A stretch of 64,000 nt of DNA. It comes from Trypanosoma brucei gambiense DAL972 (lineage: Eukaryota; Euglenozoa; Kinetoplastea; Trypanosomatida; Trypanosomatidae). The notes under the pieces are model-generated. The model worked only from the letters and a program-made list of their open reading frames with translations. It was not told the origin of the DNA and ran no database searches. Made by a program: the position numbers and the translations under genes. Shown piece after piece: positions 37,672 through 59,590 of this stretch; the first letter of the stretch is position 1, and each line of letters starts with the position of its first letter. Location: contig NC_026742.1 of the NCBI RefSeq assembly GCF_000210295.1, positions 1,116,001 to 1,180,000 of the forward strand, read 5' to 3'.

Positions 37672-39962
37672 TTTTACTTTTAATTTACTTTTTTTTTTCT
37701 TTTTCCCCCTCCGAATGTCACGTGTCAAAGGAAGGAGTTACTTCGAGGGGGCCCCGATCCTCATATCACCCCACAGAAGGGCGTTCGTGTCTGTATCCGT
37801 GTGTGTTTGTGTGATGGGGTGGGGGAGGGGAGAGAATAGAGAAGAGGAAGAGAGTGTTAAAAAAAAAAAAAAGATAAAATAAAATAAAAGGGGAGTATTG
37901 TAATCGGCAGTACTGACACAACCACTACGTGCCGAGCGACTAGTTTCCTCCCCTCAGGGGTAAATTCCTTTAAGAATCGAAAAGTAAGTTTAAAATTGCA
38001 GAAGAAAGGTGGAGAAGAGAAAAAGGAGGAGGAAAAAAAAAAAGAAGAGAAAAGAGAAACAAAACTGATGTATGGCATATGTACAAAAAAGAAAAAGAAA
38101 AAGTGTAGAGAAAGTATTAGTAGGGAAAACGAAACATAAAACAAAGGAAGGGGAATGCAATGAACAGCACGCGAACCAAGGCGTACCGAAAAAAAAAACA
38201 TATGTATGGGGGGAGGAACACGGCAGTAGCGGTCCGTGAATGATGTAAAGTTACGATAATCGAAAAAAAAAACAATAGAGCTGGAATAAAATAAAATTAA
38301 AAAATAGAAATCAATAAAACAAGTCGATAACGAGAGAAAAAAAATTAATTGTACCTAACTTATAATTCAATAACAACACAAAGTGACTCTCAGACTTTTA
38401 TTTATTTATTTACTTTGAACTTTGGCATTATGACAATTTCTGTTTTTGCTTTTACTTTAAAAGTTTGCTTCTCCTCTTATACTTTTTTTTCCTTTCCGTT
38501 ACACTGTTGAGGCTATATTTCCTCACTTTCTCTTGTTTTAATGTTCCCCCACTCATTCCTATCGTACCCTTGTTGACGGCCAATTTTTTTTCTTTCCTTC
38601 TCAAAAAAAAAAAAGCATGAAATCACATCCATAGGCACATATAAATAAATATATATTTTAAAAGTTGGTGGGAGGAACGAAATCAACAAATAAGTCAAAA
38701 AAAAAATTCGAAGGAATAAAACAACGAAAAGAAGCGTCACTCGCAGCACAAGAGGTCAATAATAATTCATTTTCTTCTTTTTCAACCGTTTGCAATTTGT
38801 GTCTGCTGTGCAAATGCGCTATTGCTCTTTTCTGTGAGTTAAGTCAATCAGTCACTTAACCGTGAGAAGAGGAAAAAATCAAAAATTGAAGGGGGAAAAA
38901 AAGAAAACAATAAAGCGAAGAAACAAAACAAATAAATGAACCAAAGAAAAAGGAAGGGATCAAAACGAGAATGACATGAAGCATTTGAAGAATTAAAAAG
39001 AAAAAAAGAAAACGAAGAAACTTTTGTTAATTGCGCCGTGTGAATATGTGATGCGTGTAAGGAGAAGTGGGCGAAAACACAGAGAACACAAAGTGTATAA
39101 AATACACACACACATATATATATGTTTCCTAATCACCACTTTCTTCGCATTCGTACAAATAATAGTTTCCCCTCCTCTTCCTCCTAAAACTGACGGTTTA
39201 TCATCAGCGTTAACATAATCATTATCAGCGTTTTCATTGTTGCGGTCACGACCATTACTGTCATTATTTAAATGGCCCATCCTCTTTTTTTTATATAATT
39301 TCTTATTAATTTTCATTTCTATTTGCATATATATATATATATATATTTCAAGGGTACACGAAAAGGGAGAATGACGAGACAGAGAGTGAGAAAAAAAAAA
39401 GAAAGGGTAATCTTTCCTATTATATGATGTACCTTTTTGGTTCGTTTTCATTTTCAATGGGGTTTAATACTTGAAAAAGACAAAAAAAAAGAGAAAAAAG
39501 CAACGACACCAACTTGTCCATCTGCTTAATTTGTTCTTTCTTTTTTTTTTCCTATTTAAAAAAAAAATTTTATCCCCTCGTGAGAAATCGATGTCAAAAA
39601 CAATACTTATCTCCGAGTGAACATTTCCTTTACTTTCTTTTTTTACTCTTTTTCTTTTGCCTTCCAAATGAAATCTTTTCTTTTTTCCCCCTTTACTCTC
39701 TCGGGTTCACTGCTTCATGAATCCACTCGCTCACAATTCATGCCACTTTTTGCTGTTTTTCTTTTTGTTTCGTTACTTACATTACTTTCCTCCTTTTTCT
39801 TGTGTCATCCATACATTCTTACGGGAGGAAAACGCCAAACTCTTATTAACGTTCCCTTTCATATTCTTCTTATATCAATAAATCAAGTCACTATCCATAA
39901 AAAGAAGAAAAAAAATTAAAATACTTTCCTTTCCCAACATTTCCTTCTCTCAAGAAAACAAA

Positions 39963-39988
39963 ACACACACACACACACACACACACTT
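39963..39988. repeat. (AC)n microsatellite
   Basis: About 13 AC units. Confidence 0.9.
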
Positions 39989-41372
39989 TGATGTCATAAT
40001 CACATAAAAAACGTACGAAACGAATTAATGATGTAATATTTAAACTCTTGTATTTATATGTTAATCAGTTAGTCAATTATTTTATTATTGAATTAGTTTA
40101 TTATTATTATTGATGTTAATATATATAATTAAACCCTTTGGCCAATCCTTCACCACGTCACTTAACGTTTTCCCCCCTCTATTTATTTATTTGTTACCTC
40201 CTCCTCCTCCTCCTGTTGAGGTTTTATGGCAAAAAGATGGAGGACGAAGTGAAATGAAACAATATTCACGTGATAAAAGGACAGGTGGGTGGAGATGGGA
40301 TCAAAAAAAAAAATACATAAAAATAAAATAAACCCCCCAAAATAACACGAAGAAGAAAAAGTAGGGGAAAAAAAATTAAAAATAAAAATAAAAAATGAGA
40401 GATTGGTAATTTATAATTATATTAAATAACTGACCCTCCCGTTACCGGTTGCATCCCTTTTATTTATTCCCATACTCTTCCTTATTATTGGTTTCTCCTC
40501 CTTATCTCTCCCCTTTCCTCCGATTAAAAAAAAAAGTAAAAAAAATCCCAGGAAGAAAAAACAAAACAAAACAAAGCGGAAAGAAAGAAAGCCGGTAACG
40601 ATGTGAAAAGGCAATTGGAGTTGACATATCAGCTGAATTGACTATTTCAGTGCTTTTCTTCTCGTTTTTTTTAATCTTCTCTTGCATGTTTACCTTCACT
40701 TCACACCCTTTTTTCTCTTTTTTTTTTGTATGTTTCTTCCTTCACACGCATGCGCTTTCCTTCTTCCACTCACTTCTTTTCAACAGTATGAAATATAAAT
40801 AAATATTTATATATGTATGTTTATTTATTTACATATTTTCACTCGGTTACCTGATGTAATACTTTCTTCTTGTTTCTCTGAGGTTAAAATCTTCCCAGTG
40901 CGTGTGAATGCATGTGGGGGAGAGGTGGTGATGGTGATGGTGGTGGTGAAAATAAAAAATAAATCTCATGTTTTCGTTTTTGATGGTTCCTCTTCAATTA
41001 TGTAAATAAGTAATATATATTTCCTCTTTTCTTCGTTTTGGTGCTCTTACAATTTTATGCTTCATGCTTATTTTCATTTTAACTCCGCACCTACGCCCCC
41101 GCCTCTTCAACTATTCCATCAGTTATTATTCTTCGTGCATATGCACTGAAAAGGCGCGGAGGGGAGAAAATAAAGAACCAAAGTGTGTGTCTGCAACATG
41201 GATGAAATAAAACGTTTCATGTAATATAAAAAAAAATGGGGGTAAATACGAAAAAGTAAAATAAGTAAAATGTTTTACGAATGGAGCGGCAGAACGCTCT
41301 TAAGGGGGAAGGAGAGAAAATTAAATTTTATTTCCCCTTTAAATAATGACAATAACACTTACGACAACAACA

Positions 41373-41402
41373 TATTATTATTATTATTATCATATTATTA
41401 TT
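41373..41402. repeat. (TTA)n microsatellite, interrupted
   Basis: ATT/TTA trinucleotide run with one CAT interruption. Confidence 0.85.
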
Positions 41403-41894
41403 AGTGTAAATATAATAATTGCGGGAGTTTTAGTGATGTCGGTATCTGGGGGGTGAGGAGAACGTTTTGGCGTGTTGATGGGCTCCCACTTTGCGGAAAC
41501 GACAAAATAAAAAAAAAAAGAGGTGGAAATGGAAATGTATTAAATTGAAAAATAAAGATGTGAAACAAAATAAATTCGGTAAAATCAACTTGAGTACATT
41601 CAAACACACAACGATTAGCAGTGCATCACATTTACATCTCATTTGGGGAGGGAAATATCAGAAAAATATCGAATGCAAACAAAACATGCGTGTAAAAGAG
41701 CTGCATGAATAATGAAAATGATAAAGGAGTAGGGACAAGGAGGAACAAGAAACCAATAAGCAGGTGTGAAATAAAGAGAGATAAAAGGAGTGGAACAGAA
41801 GTTTGAGAGGTCCGCAAGGAGGCTTTAAATAATAGCTATAATAATAAGGCTGCAACCGTAGCGGTCGGAGGAATGTGTTGCTCCTCCCATTACG

Positions 41895-41938
<44 letters not shown>
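41895..41938. repeat. (TA)n(TG)n compound microsatellite
   Basis: About 14 TA units, then TGTATG and a TG run. Confidence 0.9.
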
Positions 41939-42320
41939 GTGATGTACATGCGTCTCTTCCTTCTGTCTCATCAACTTCTTCCTTCCCTTTGTTACCTGTG
42001 ATTTGAAATGCGGCTGCTTCAACAGCATCAGTTAATGCTTCTCCCTCCTTTCTTTGTTTGTCCCCCTCTCTTCACAACCACATGCCCTTCCACCTTTTCC
42101 CTTTCCCCTTTCTGACTCATTTGCTCCCACTCTCTCACGCAGTGCATGCCAACCATATATAAATATAAATACAAATATAAATACAAATATATATATATGA
42201 AGGAAAGAAAGAAGGAAAGGAAAAACAGTTAAACGTGCACACACACGTAGACACGTGAACACGCACGGAAATTGGACCGCTTGTCCCTCCTTTTCTTTTC
42301 TTCTCTCTTTGTTTCCCCAA

Positions 42321-42356
42321 TCCCATTCCCATTCCCATTCTTATTCTTATTCTCAT
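42321..42356. repeat. Degenerate hexamer repeat (TCYYAT)6
   Basis: Units TCCCAT x3, TCTTAT x2, TCTCAT. It differs from the trypanosome telomere repeat TTAGGG/CCCTAA. Confidence 0.8.
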
Positions 42357-42724
42357 TCTTCCCTCTTTTCTTGTTCTTACATTCCCTCATCTCATTTGTT
42401 GACTTACATTTGTTGGTTCTCTCTTTCTTACATAACATATAAAATACATATAACTGCATCGTGTATGAATCAATATGTTTTGGATGATATTCTTTTTTCA
42501 ATTATTGGCGGCAGCGAGTGTCGTGTCTCGCCGCTTGTACGTTGAGTCTCCACCTCATCTTCATCATCATTTCAGTCCCACAAAAGAGACGGGAACCTGT
42601 GTTAATAACTTACAACAAAGCAGCACAAACGGGGAACGTGGAGAATCACAGGAGAAATGAGGAATCAAGATATAAATAGTCTGATAAGTGAGTAAATAAG
42701 AAAACGGATTCGGAAGAAAAAACA

Positions 42725-42799
42725 GTAATAATAATAATGATAATAATAATAATAATCGTAATGGTAATAATAATATATATATATATATATATATTATAT
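42725..42799. repeat. (TAA)n / (TA)n microsatellites
   Basis: An interrupted TAA trinucleotide run followed by about 11 TA units, with a nearby TATATA duplicate after a TTA break. Confidence 0.85.
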
Positions 42800-43254
42800 A
42801 TAGAGAGAAATGGAAGGGCATTGCACCGCACTGGTTCTCTTTACAAGCAAACGCTTTGCAGAGGGGGATGCGCCCTCCACTAAGGTACATGGATTTAATC
42901 ACATATGATAAAATAAAAACAAAATAAAGGGGAGTAAAAAAAAAAAAAAGACCAAATCAGGAAACAAAGGCAGATGGTCTGTAGTTAAAAGTAAGGAATG
43001 GGTGATGAGCAAAAAAAAAAAAATAGTAGATTTACTGATAAGAAGGAAAGGAGGATGGAGGAAACGAAAAAAGAAAACGAGTGACTGAGGGAGCGCAGCG
43101 ACACGACAGAACAATGAAAGTTTCAAGATGGTCAACAAAGAGAGGAAAGGTACGGTAATCTAAGTACCAACAATTCCAACTACAGTGCGCAGCAAAAGTA
43201 CGTGTTTGTCTTTGAAACGAAGTGGCAACATCACGGCTACACCACAACTCCACC

Positions 43255-43560
43255 CTAAAATATTGAATTCCTCTTGTTTCACTATTTTCTTTACCCCCTC
43301 CTTCCCTTCTCTCGTTGGTACCTTCCCTTACCCCTTTAATTTCATTTCTTTCCCCCTCCTTTCACACTTCCACTCGTTATATTCTCTCCTTCTTCATTTT
43401 CTCCCTCCTTCGCTAACTTCGCACTTCGACCCGCTCCCCCCGTCACCGCAGTCTCTCCTAACCTTTTCGCTCTTACTTCCTTCTTCCTTCCATTTGTCCA
43501 CTACTGCAATTGTTACCACCTCCTTTCAATCCCTTTCTTCCACGACCCGACCCTCAAAAG
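43255..43560. repeat. Polypyrimidine/polypurine tract, about 300 nt
   Basis: Long C/T-dominated plus-strand block with few purines. The transcript of the PSP1-domain gene would be GA-rich here, starting about 190 nt after the stop codon. The plus-strand frame at 43185-43610 is a Ser/Leu/Phe/Pro-rich translation of this tract. Confidence 0.7.
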
Positions 43561-43744
43561 GTGCCACCAAAATGAGCACTGAAGTGCAACGGGGAGGAAC
43601 TCAGGAATGAAAAGTGAAGAATAGTGGCGGTAAGTGTGAAATGCAACGTGCACCAACTGCAGAAGTATAAGAGAATCAATTAAGAGCGATGCCGCAGGTA
43701 ACGGCATCAATAGTTTCAGTGGGGACTGTCAGGCGATGGGGGCT

Positions 43745-44518
43745 TCATGACCGAATTCGCGCCCCACGAGGTGCACGCCACCGCGTCCCACACTGCGTGA
43801 ATGCGGCCACACCGGCAGCGGCGCGGGGCAATGCTATCTCGTCAAGGTATGCAAACCAAACACGGCAGCGAAACACATCGAAGGCAACTCGCTGAAGGCG
43901 GCGAAAATCAACATACGTTCTCACGTTCCGCACAATGATACACGTAATCTTGCGACCATCCAATTGGTACATAACGTCCTTAATGTACGCTGGGCATTTC
44001 ACTTGTTGAGCCAGCGACCTCATCTTCCGGAGAGCCTCCGATTCCTTTTCGCAGAGGGCTCGGTACTGTTTCACATCACGTGGGGTTGCAAGACGGAGAA
44101 CCCGCACCTCCACGTGCGGTGGCAGAGCCGGTAATGAAGTAATGGCGCGTACAATACCCAAATCCTCTCCTCGATCTCCCTCTGTCACGACAGCCTCACC
44201 CACTTGCACAGAAAAAGGGAGGTAAAACTCCAGGGCCCCGTACTTAAACTCCACCAAACCAATGTGCACCATCGCATCAGGAGAGCAAAGACTTGGTAGT
44301 CCGTTACCACCCACCACCTCATTTTCTTCCACTACCGCTTTATTGTGTGAAGAGACGGAGGTGCTGGCGGTGGTGGTGGATGAAAGGAGCGGCTGCGGTG
44401 ACGAGCATGTGGCGATGGGTTCCAACACACAGGCCGAATACGGGTCATGATGGTAACGTCTCACAGGACGGCCGAGAGCAGGTGGAGCGACGAACTGGTT
44501 AGCAGCTGCTGCGACCAT
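43745..44518 (-). CDS. PSP1 C-terminal domain protein, 257 aa
   Basis: The N-terminal 80 residues are disordered (Ser/Thr/Val-rich). From about residue 84 the protein matches the PSP1 C-terminal conserved region: V-E-F-K-Y-G-A-L-E-F-Y, then the signature D-R-G-E-D-L-G-I-V at 115-123, V-L-R-L-A-T-P-R-D-V-K-Q-Y near 140-152, and a final beta/alpha part with C-I-I-V-R-N-V-R-T-Y-V-D-F-R-R-L and F-R-C-R-V-W-F. Yeast Psp1 and bacterial YaaT/RicT share this domain. Trypanosome members are linked to post-transcriptional control in the cytosol. The protein ends in a basic 25-residue tail. Its 3' side is the long gene-poor region, so a very long 3'-UTR is likely. Confidence 0.88.
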   Translation of the reverse strand: MVAAAANQFVAPPALGRPVRRYHHDPYSACVLEPIATCSSPQPLLSSTTTASTSVSSHNKAVVEENEVVGGNGLPSLCSPDAMVHIGLVEFKYGALEFYLPFSVQVGEAVVTEGDRGEDLGIVRAITSLPALPPHVEVRVLRLATPRDVKQYRALCEKESEALRKMRSLAQQVKCPAYIKDVMYQLDGRKITCIIVRNVRTYVDFRRLQRVAFDVFRCRVWFAYLDEIALPRAAAGVAAFTQCGTRWRAPRGARIRS

Positions 44519-45214
44519 AACGCTAGTCTCTTGGTGTTTCGTTGGTTGTGCTGGCTTGAATGGAGTTAACTTCCGGACAAAAAAAAAAAAAAGAAAGAAA
44601 CTGCAGTAACGAAATTATGCGGATACAAACCCGGAGGTAAATATATATAAATACGGGAATCACACAATACATAGCGCATAGTGAAGAAGAAGAAGAAGAG
44701 TGAAGGTGTCCAAGTAATCAGCATAATCCCTTTAGGGCTGACTACTGCAGCGAAATTTTTACCGGTAAGGGAGTAGGAGTTACAAAAAAAAAAAGGAAAC
44801 AAAAGTGACGCAGCAGCAACAGCAAGAGGAGAGTACCATCCTTGTCACAAAATAAATATACTTAAAAGGAGAATCTGATACGTGATGTTAAAATTGACTT
44901 CTTTTTTAAAAATTACTATTGCTCCCTGAAAATTACTCAATTGCGTGGAGAAACAAATCACACATGTCAACCCCCTTCGCTACCAAATACACAACACATA
45001 TAAATATATACATAAAAAAAAATAATAGTTAAAGGAAAACACAGGAAACAACAACAGAAAAGTAATGCAACAACAAACAGCAAAGGAATACAACAAGGAA
45101 AACATTACCTCCAAAAGATATACCAATCTACGTCACAAACATTTACGTAAAAAAACATAACAAACAGAAATCAATATAAAGTAAAACAAAGCTATATAGA
45201 TATATATGAAACAA
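44519..45214. other. Intergenic region downstream of the last SLS copy
   Basis: 3'-UTR of SLS copy 8 and leader of the PSP1-domain gene. It holds A13 at 44580-44592, a GAA run near 44685, and AT-rich DNA. It does not share the SLS repeat-unit sequence. Confidence 0.55.
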
Positions 45215-48293
<3,079 letters not shown>

Positions 48294-48393
48294 NNNNNNN
48301 NNNNNNNNNNNNNNNNNNNNNNNNNNNNNNNNNNNNNNNNNNNNNNNNNNNNNNNNNNNNNNNNNNNNNNNNNNNNNNNNNNNNNNNNNNNNN
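48294..48393. other. Assembly gap, 100 N
   Basis: Exactly 100 N, a conventional placeholder. Compared with a 2.33-kb unit, about 0.9 kb is missing (5' part of copy 7, its leader and spacer), or more if whole units were collapsed. Confidence 0.98.
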
Positions 48394-49129
48394 CACACAG
48401 TGTTACGGTTAATGAAAATTTACAGCCCACCACACCTGTACATTCATTTCAGCACGAGCTGAGATGTAGGCAAGTCTTTCATATGTTTGTCGTTCACACG
48501 TCGTGTACCTCTCCACTGATTTTGTAACGAATTAACGTCTTTAATTGATTTTGTTAAGATACACCACTATTACCTTCCAACACAGAGTCGAGGGAGCAAA
48601 AAAACACAGTTATAGGCAGTACAAATAGACAACCTCGCGAAATTGGGACAAATGTTGTCAGATATGCATTCTACGCAATGAAGTAAGCAAAGGAAACTTT
48701 ACAAATTTCTAAGATGAGGGCCATAGGTGTATGGCCTGCTTGTTTCATTAGTGCAGTTACCAAAACTATCCCGCTAGCAAGATAAGGCGCATCCTTCCAT
48801 TAATCTTGTCAGAAATACTGGACACTCATTCATGTCTCATCCAAGACCATGCCCACCTTTCTGGGTGTCATTATTTTGACCATATAAGCAGCAAGACAAA
48901 GAGTAGTATACCAACAACAAAAACAGCAACAACAATGAATAGATAACTGCTCGCCTTTCACACAAGAAAGGAAGATAAGCACACCTACTAATAGAGAAAT
49001 GACATCTTAAAGACGAACAAAGTTGTTTTCCTCTCTTTTCGACTTTTCAACAACAGGTCCGTCATTATTAACAACACTTTACTGATTCACCTTTCCACAG
49101 GGGGAGGCACCATCAATGATTTCTCTCAT
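48394..49129. other. SLS spacer, 3' side of copy 6
   Basis: Starts inside the unit at CACACAGTGTTACGG and runs to the copy-6 stop. The SNP GACACTCATTC near 48825 and the one-T deletion in ACTGATTCACC near 49081 are shared with the spacer beside copy 2 and differ from copies 3-5. Confidence 0.7.
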
Positions 49130-50101
49130 CTACGACTTTCCATCGAAATTCATCATTTCTTCGTTTTTAATTACGATTGCAACAGGCACACCATCTTCAG
49201 CCACTTCACGTGAATTGGCACCGCAACATGGCAACCAGCGAATAAAAAGTTGCAACTGCCATGGAGCTCCATCAGCGTTGTGACCTACTGCTATGAATGT
49301 TGCAATTGTTAAATAAATAGCTACCAACACGTCATCTGTGTAATGGAACCGAGAGGCAACGATGCAATAGTAGCTAAAAATTGCTACCACAGTCACCACA
49401 GGACGAAACGACCAATGTACCATTGCCCCATAAATCCAGTGGAACATGAGATGAAGCGTCAGAATCACAGTATGGCCACTGTACATGAGATCACCACAGT
49501 GTATGGAACCGGCACCAGCTGTAAGAACAGTAAGTAAGATATCTTTCACACGATTTTCTATTTTTGGCGGGTTTTGGCACAGGTCATCGGGATTGGGAAG
49601 CGACGTCACTACCATAATAATTGAACGGGAGAGTAGCAGGAGTGCGTATGATGTAATAAAACGGATCCATGCAATGGTATGAATGTTGCGCAGTTCAATA
49701 CGGCAATTCTCCTTACATAACCACACAGATAAAAAGAAGCGACTCACACCGGGAATGTTACATGGGAGTTCTGGTTCACCCGACCCCACACAATGCCGGT
49801 GAAGAAGGTACAGTTTGAAAGCGGTGAAAACACTCAGAATATTCAAGGAACCGATACAACAGTCTGCGACAGAAAACAAAAAAGGATACTTGTGCAATAC
49901 CTCAAAACCGAGATCTGGTAGCGGCTTCGTCACCTTGGGGTCCGGCATACGTTCATGTGTGATTTGCAACAAAACAGCAAGGATAAAGACAACAATTACG
50001 AATACAACTGTGAATCGAATGACTTGCGTTCGTAATGGCAAGGGTTTCCTCATTCTGTTCCAAAAGGAACCACTATACATTTCCACTGGTGGGACAGCCA
50101 T
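49130..50101 (-). CDS. SLS2: Sphingolipid synthase copy 6, predicted EPC type (SLS2-like)
   Basis: 323 aa, with the same protein sequence as copy 2. The triad is intact. The specificity set is N170, D172, D187, F252, the EPC-synthase combination. Other SLS2 marks are V38, L44, the segment [11 protein letters not shown] at 68-78, I161-I162, R184, and the tail E-M-M-N-F-D-G-K-S. The nucleotide sequence differs from copy 2 at least at one silent site near 49859. It sits out of the ancestral order, downstream of three SLS3-type copies. Confidence 0.93.
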   Translation of the reverse strand: MAVPPVEMYSGSFWNRMRKPLPLRTQVIRFTVVFVIVVFILAVLLQITHERMPDPKVTKPLPDLGFEVLHKYPFLFSVADCCIGSLNILSVFTAFKLYLLHRHCVGSGEPELPCNIPGVSRFFLSVWLCKENCRIELRNIHTIAWIRFITSYALLLLSRSIIMVVTSLPNPDDLCQNPPKIENRVKDILLTVLTAGAGSIHCGDLMYSGHTVILTLHLMFHWIYGAMVHWSFRPVVTVVAIFSYYCIVASRFHYTDDVLVAIYLTIATFIAVGHNADGAPWQLQLFIRWLPCCGANSREVAEDGVPVAIVIKNEEMMNFDGKS

Positions 50102-51445
50102 TGGTGGTGGTACTAATCCTGGTGGTGAGAGGGAGAAGAAAGGTTAACTAATCATTATGGTAGCATACTTTGTTGGTGATAACTCACATAACGTAAGTAT
50201 TCAAACCACATGGTATAACTGCTTTGTTGAAGCAAAGGTAAAACAACAAGGAAACAACAAGGCTTATTTGGCATCATCCCTGTTCTGTGGTAAATTAAGA
50301 ATTTATGGCTCTCACCAGCACCATATCCAGTAGAGAAGAACATTATCAAAACTGTAAAAGAAAACCCTCAAAGAGTACCTCATTAGAGCAACCACGTTGT
50401 CGTGGCAGATACTGCGGCCAAATGTGCACAGTAACACAACGATAAATTTCAATATAACTATCTACGAGCAGCAAAAAGGAGAGTAGAAAAAGCAGTGGTA
50501 ACCACAACAAGTGAATCAGCACCCCATACAATAGACGAGAACACAGCGCTTTTATTGATGCATGCGTGTCGGGGGAAGTCTTTTATATTGTGAAGGGACA
50601 AATAGAAAAAACAACAACACTCCCAATAACACATATACGGTACAGGGTTTCTGTTCCCCCATGCTGACCTTTCACGTATCACCTTTATTGTTTCCCTCTT
50701 CCCTCCCTTCTGTTGTTTGCCTGCAACAACAGTGTTACGGTTAATGAAAATTTACAGCCCACCACACCTGTACATTCATTTCAGCACGAGCTGAGATGTA
50801 GGCAAGTCTTTCATATGTTTGTCGTTCACACGTCGTGTACCTCTCCACTGATTTTGTAACGAATTAACGTCTTTAATTGATTTTGTTAAGATACACCACT
50901 ATTACCTTCCAACACAGAGTCGAGGGAGCAAAAAAACACAGTTATAGGCAGTACAAATAGACAACCTCGCGAAATTGGGACAAATGTTGTCAGATATGCA
51001 TTCTACGCAATGAAGTAAGCAAAGGAAACTTTACAAATTTCTAAGATGAGGGCCATAGGTGTATGGCCTGCTTGTTTCATTAGTGCAGTTACCAAAACTA
51101 TCCCGCTAGCAAGATAAGGCGCATCCTTCCATTAATCTTGTCAGAAATACTGGACACTCCTTCATGTCTCATCCAAGACCATGCCCACCTTTCTGGGTGT
51201 CATTATTTTGACCATATAAGCAGCAAGACAAAGAGTAGTATACCAACAACAAAAACAGCAACAACAATGAATAGATAACTGCTCGCCTTTCACACAAGAA
51301 AGGAAGATAAGCACACCTACTAATAGAGAAATGACATCTTAAAGACGAACAAAGTTGTTTTCCTCTCTTTTCGACTTTTCAACAACAGGTCCGTCATTAT
51401 TAACAACACTTTACTGATTTCACCTTTCCACAGGGGGAGGCACCA
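50102..51445. other. SLS spacer between copies 5 and 6
   Basis: Leader of copy 6 and 3'-UTR of copy 5. Although copy 6 is SLS2-like, its leader-side spacer is of the common SLS3 type, not the copy-2 type, so a recombination junction lies near the copy-6 start or within the gene. Confidence 0.65.
50119..50143 (-). promoter_or_regulatory. Spliced-leader acceptor, SLS copy 6
   Basis: Same tract as copy 8. AG at 50119-50120. Confidence 0.75.
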
Positions 51446-58618
<7,173 letters not shown>

Positions 58619-59590
58619 CTACGACTTTCCATCGAAATTCATCATTTCTTCGTTTTTAATTACGATTGCAACAGGCACACCATCTTCAGCCACTTCACGT
58701 GAATTGGCACCGCAACATGGCAACCAGCGAATAAAAAGTTGCAACTGCCATGGAGCTCCATCAGCGTTGTGACCTACTGCTATGAATGTTGCAATTGTTA
58801 AATAAATAGCTACCAACACGTCATCTGTGTAATGGAACCGAGAGGCAACGATGCAATAGTAGCTAAAAATTGCTACCACAGTCACCACAGGACGAAACGA
58901 CCAATGTACCATTGCCCCATAAATCCAGTGGAACATGAGATGAAGCGTCAGAATCACAGTATGGCCACTGTACATGAGATCACCACAGTGTATGGAACCG
59001 GCACCAGCTGTAAGAACAGTAAGTAAGATATCTTTCACACGATTTTCTATTTTTGGCGGGTTTTGGCACAGGTCATCGGGATTGGGAAGCGACGTCACTA
59101 CCATAATAATTGAACGGGAGAGTAGCAGGAGTGCGTATGATGTAATAAAACGGATCCATGCAATGGTATGAATGTTGCGCAGTTCAATACGGCAATTCTC
59201 CTTACATAACCACACAGATAAAAAGAAGCGACTCACACCGGGAATGTTACATGGGAGTTCTGGTTCACCCGACCCCACACAATGCCGGTGAAGAAGGTAC
59301 AGTTTGAAAGCGGTGAAAACACTCAGAATATTCAAGGAACCGATACAGCAGTCTGCGACAGAAAACAAAAAAGGATACTTGTGCAATACCTCAAAACCGA
59401 GATCTGGTAGCGGCTTCGTCACCTTGGGGTCCGGCATACGTTCATGTGTGATTTGCAACAAAACAGCAAGGATAAAGACAACAATTACGAATACAACTGT
59501 GAATCGAATGACTTGCGTTCGTAATGGCAAGGGTTTCCTCATTCTGTTCCAAAAGGAACCACTATACATTTCCACTGGTGGGACAGCCAT
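58619..59590 (-). CDS. SLS2: Sphingolipid synthase copy 2, predicted EPC type (SLS2)
   Basis: 323 aa with N170, D172, D187, F252 (EPC set) and an intact triad. It is second in transcription order, as for SLS2 in the four-gene reference array. It appears to be the donor of copy 6, which has the same protein and the same 3'-flank variants. Confidence 0.94.
   Translation of the reverse strand: MAVPPVEMYSGSFWNRMRKPLPLRTQVIRFTVVFVIVVFILAVLLQITHERMPDPKVTKPLPDLGFEVLHKYPFLFSVADCCIGSLNILSVFTAFKLYLLHRHCVGSGEPELPCNIPGVSRFFLSVWLCKENCRIELRNIHTIAWIRFITSYALLLLSRSIIMVVTSLPNPDDLCQNPPKIENRVKDILLTVLTAGAGSIHCGDLMYSGHTVILTLHLMFHWIYGAMVHWSFRPVVTVVAIFSYYCIVASRFHYTDDVLVAIYLTIATFIAVGHNADGAPWQLQLFIRWLPCCGANSREVAEDGVPVAIVIKNEEMMNFDGKS

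Larger units (their letters stand above)
36915..43744. other. Gene-poor region, 6.8 kb
   Basis: No frame here shows a protein-like composition. The DNA is AT-rich, with many A and T homopolymers and simple repeats, listed separately. On the transcript strand it should contain the kinase leader (a strong pyrimidine tract lies at about 37814-37885) and an unusually long 3'-UTR of the PSP1-domain gene. Non-coding RNA genes cannot be excluded, but no tRNA- or snoRNA-like hallmarks were recognised by eye. Confidence 0.6.

Noticed and set aside
42321..42356. Hexamer repeat considered as an interstitial telomere
   Set aside because: The unit is TCYYAT, not CCCTAA or TTAGGG.
43185..43610. Plus-strand frame of 141 codons
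   Set aside because: It is the translation of a polypyrimidine tract (Ser/Leu/Phe/Pro-rich), on the strand opposite to all genes.
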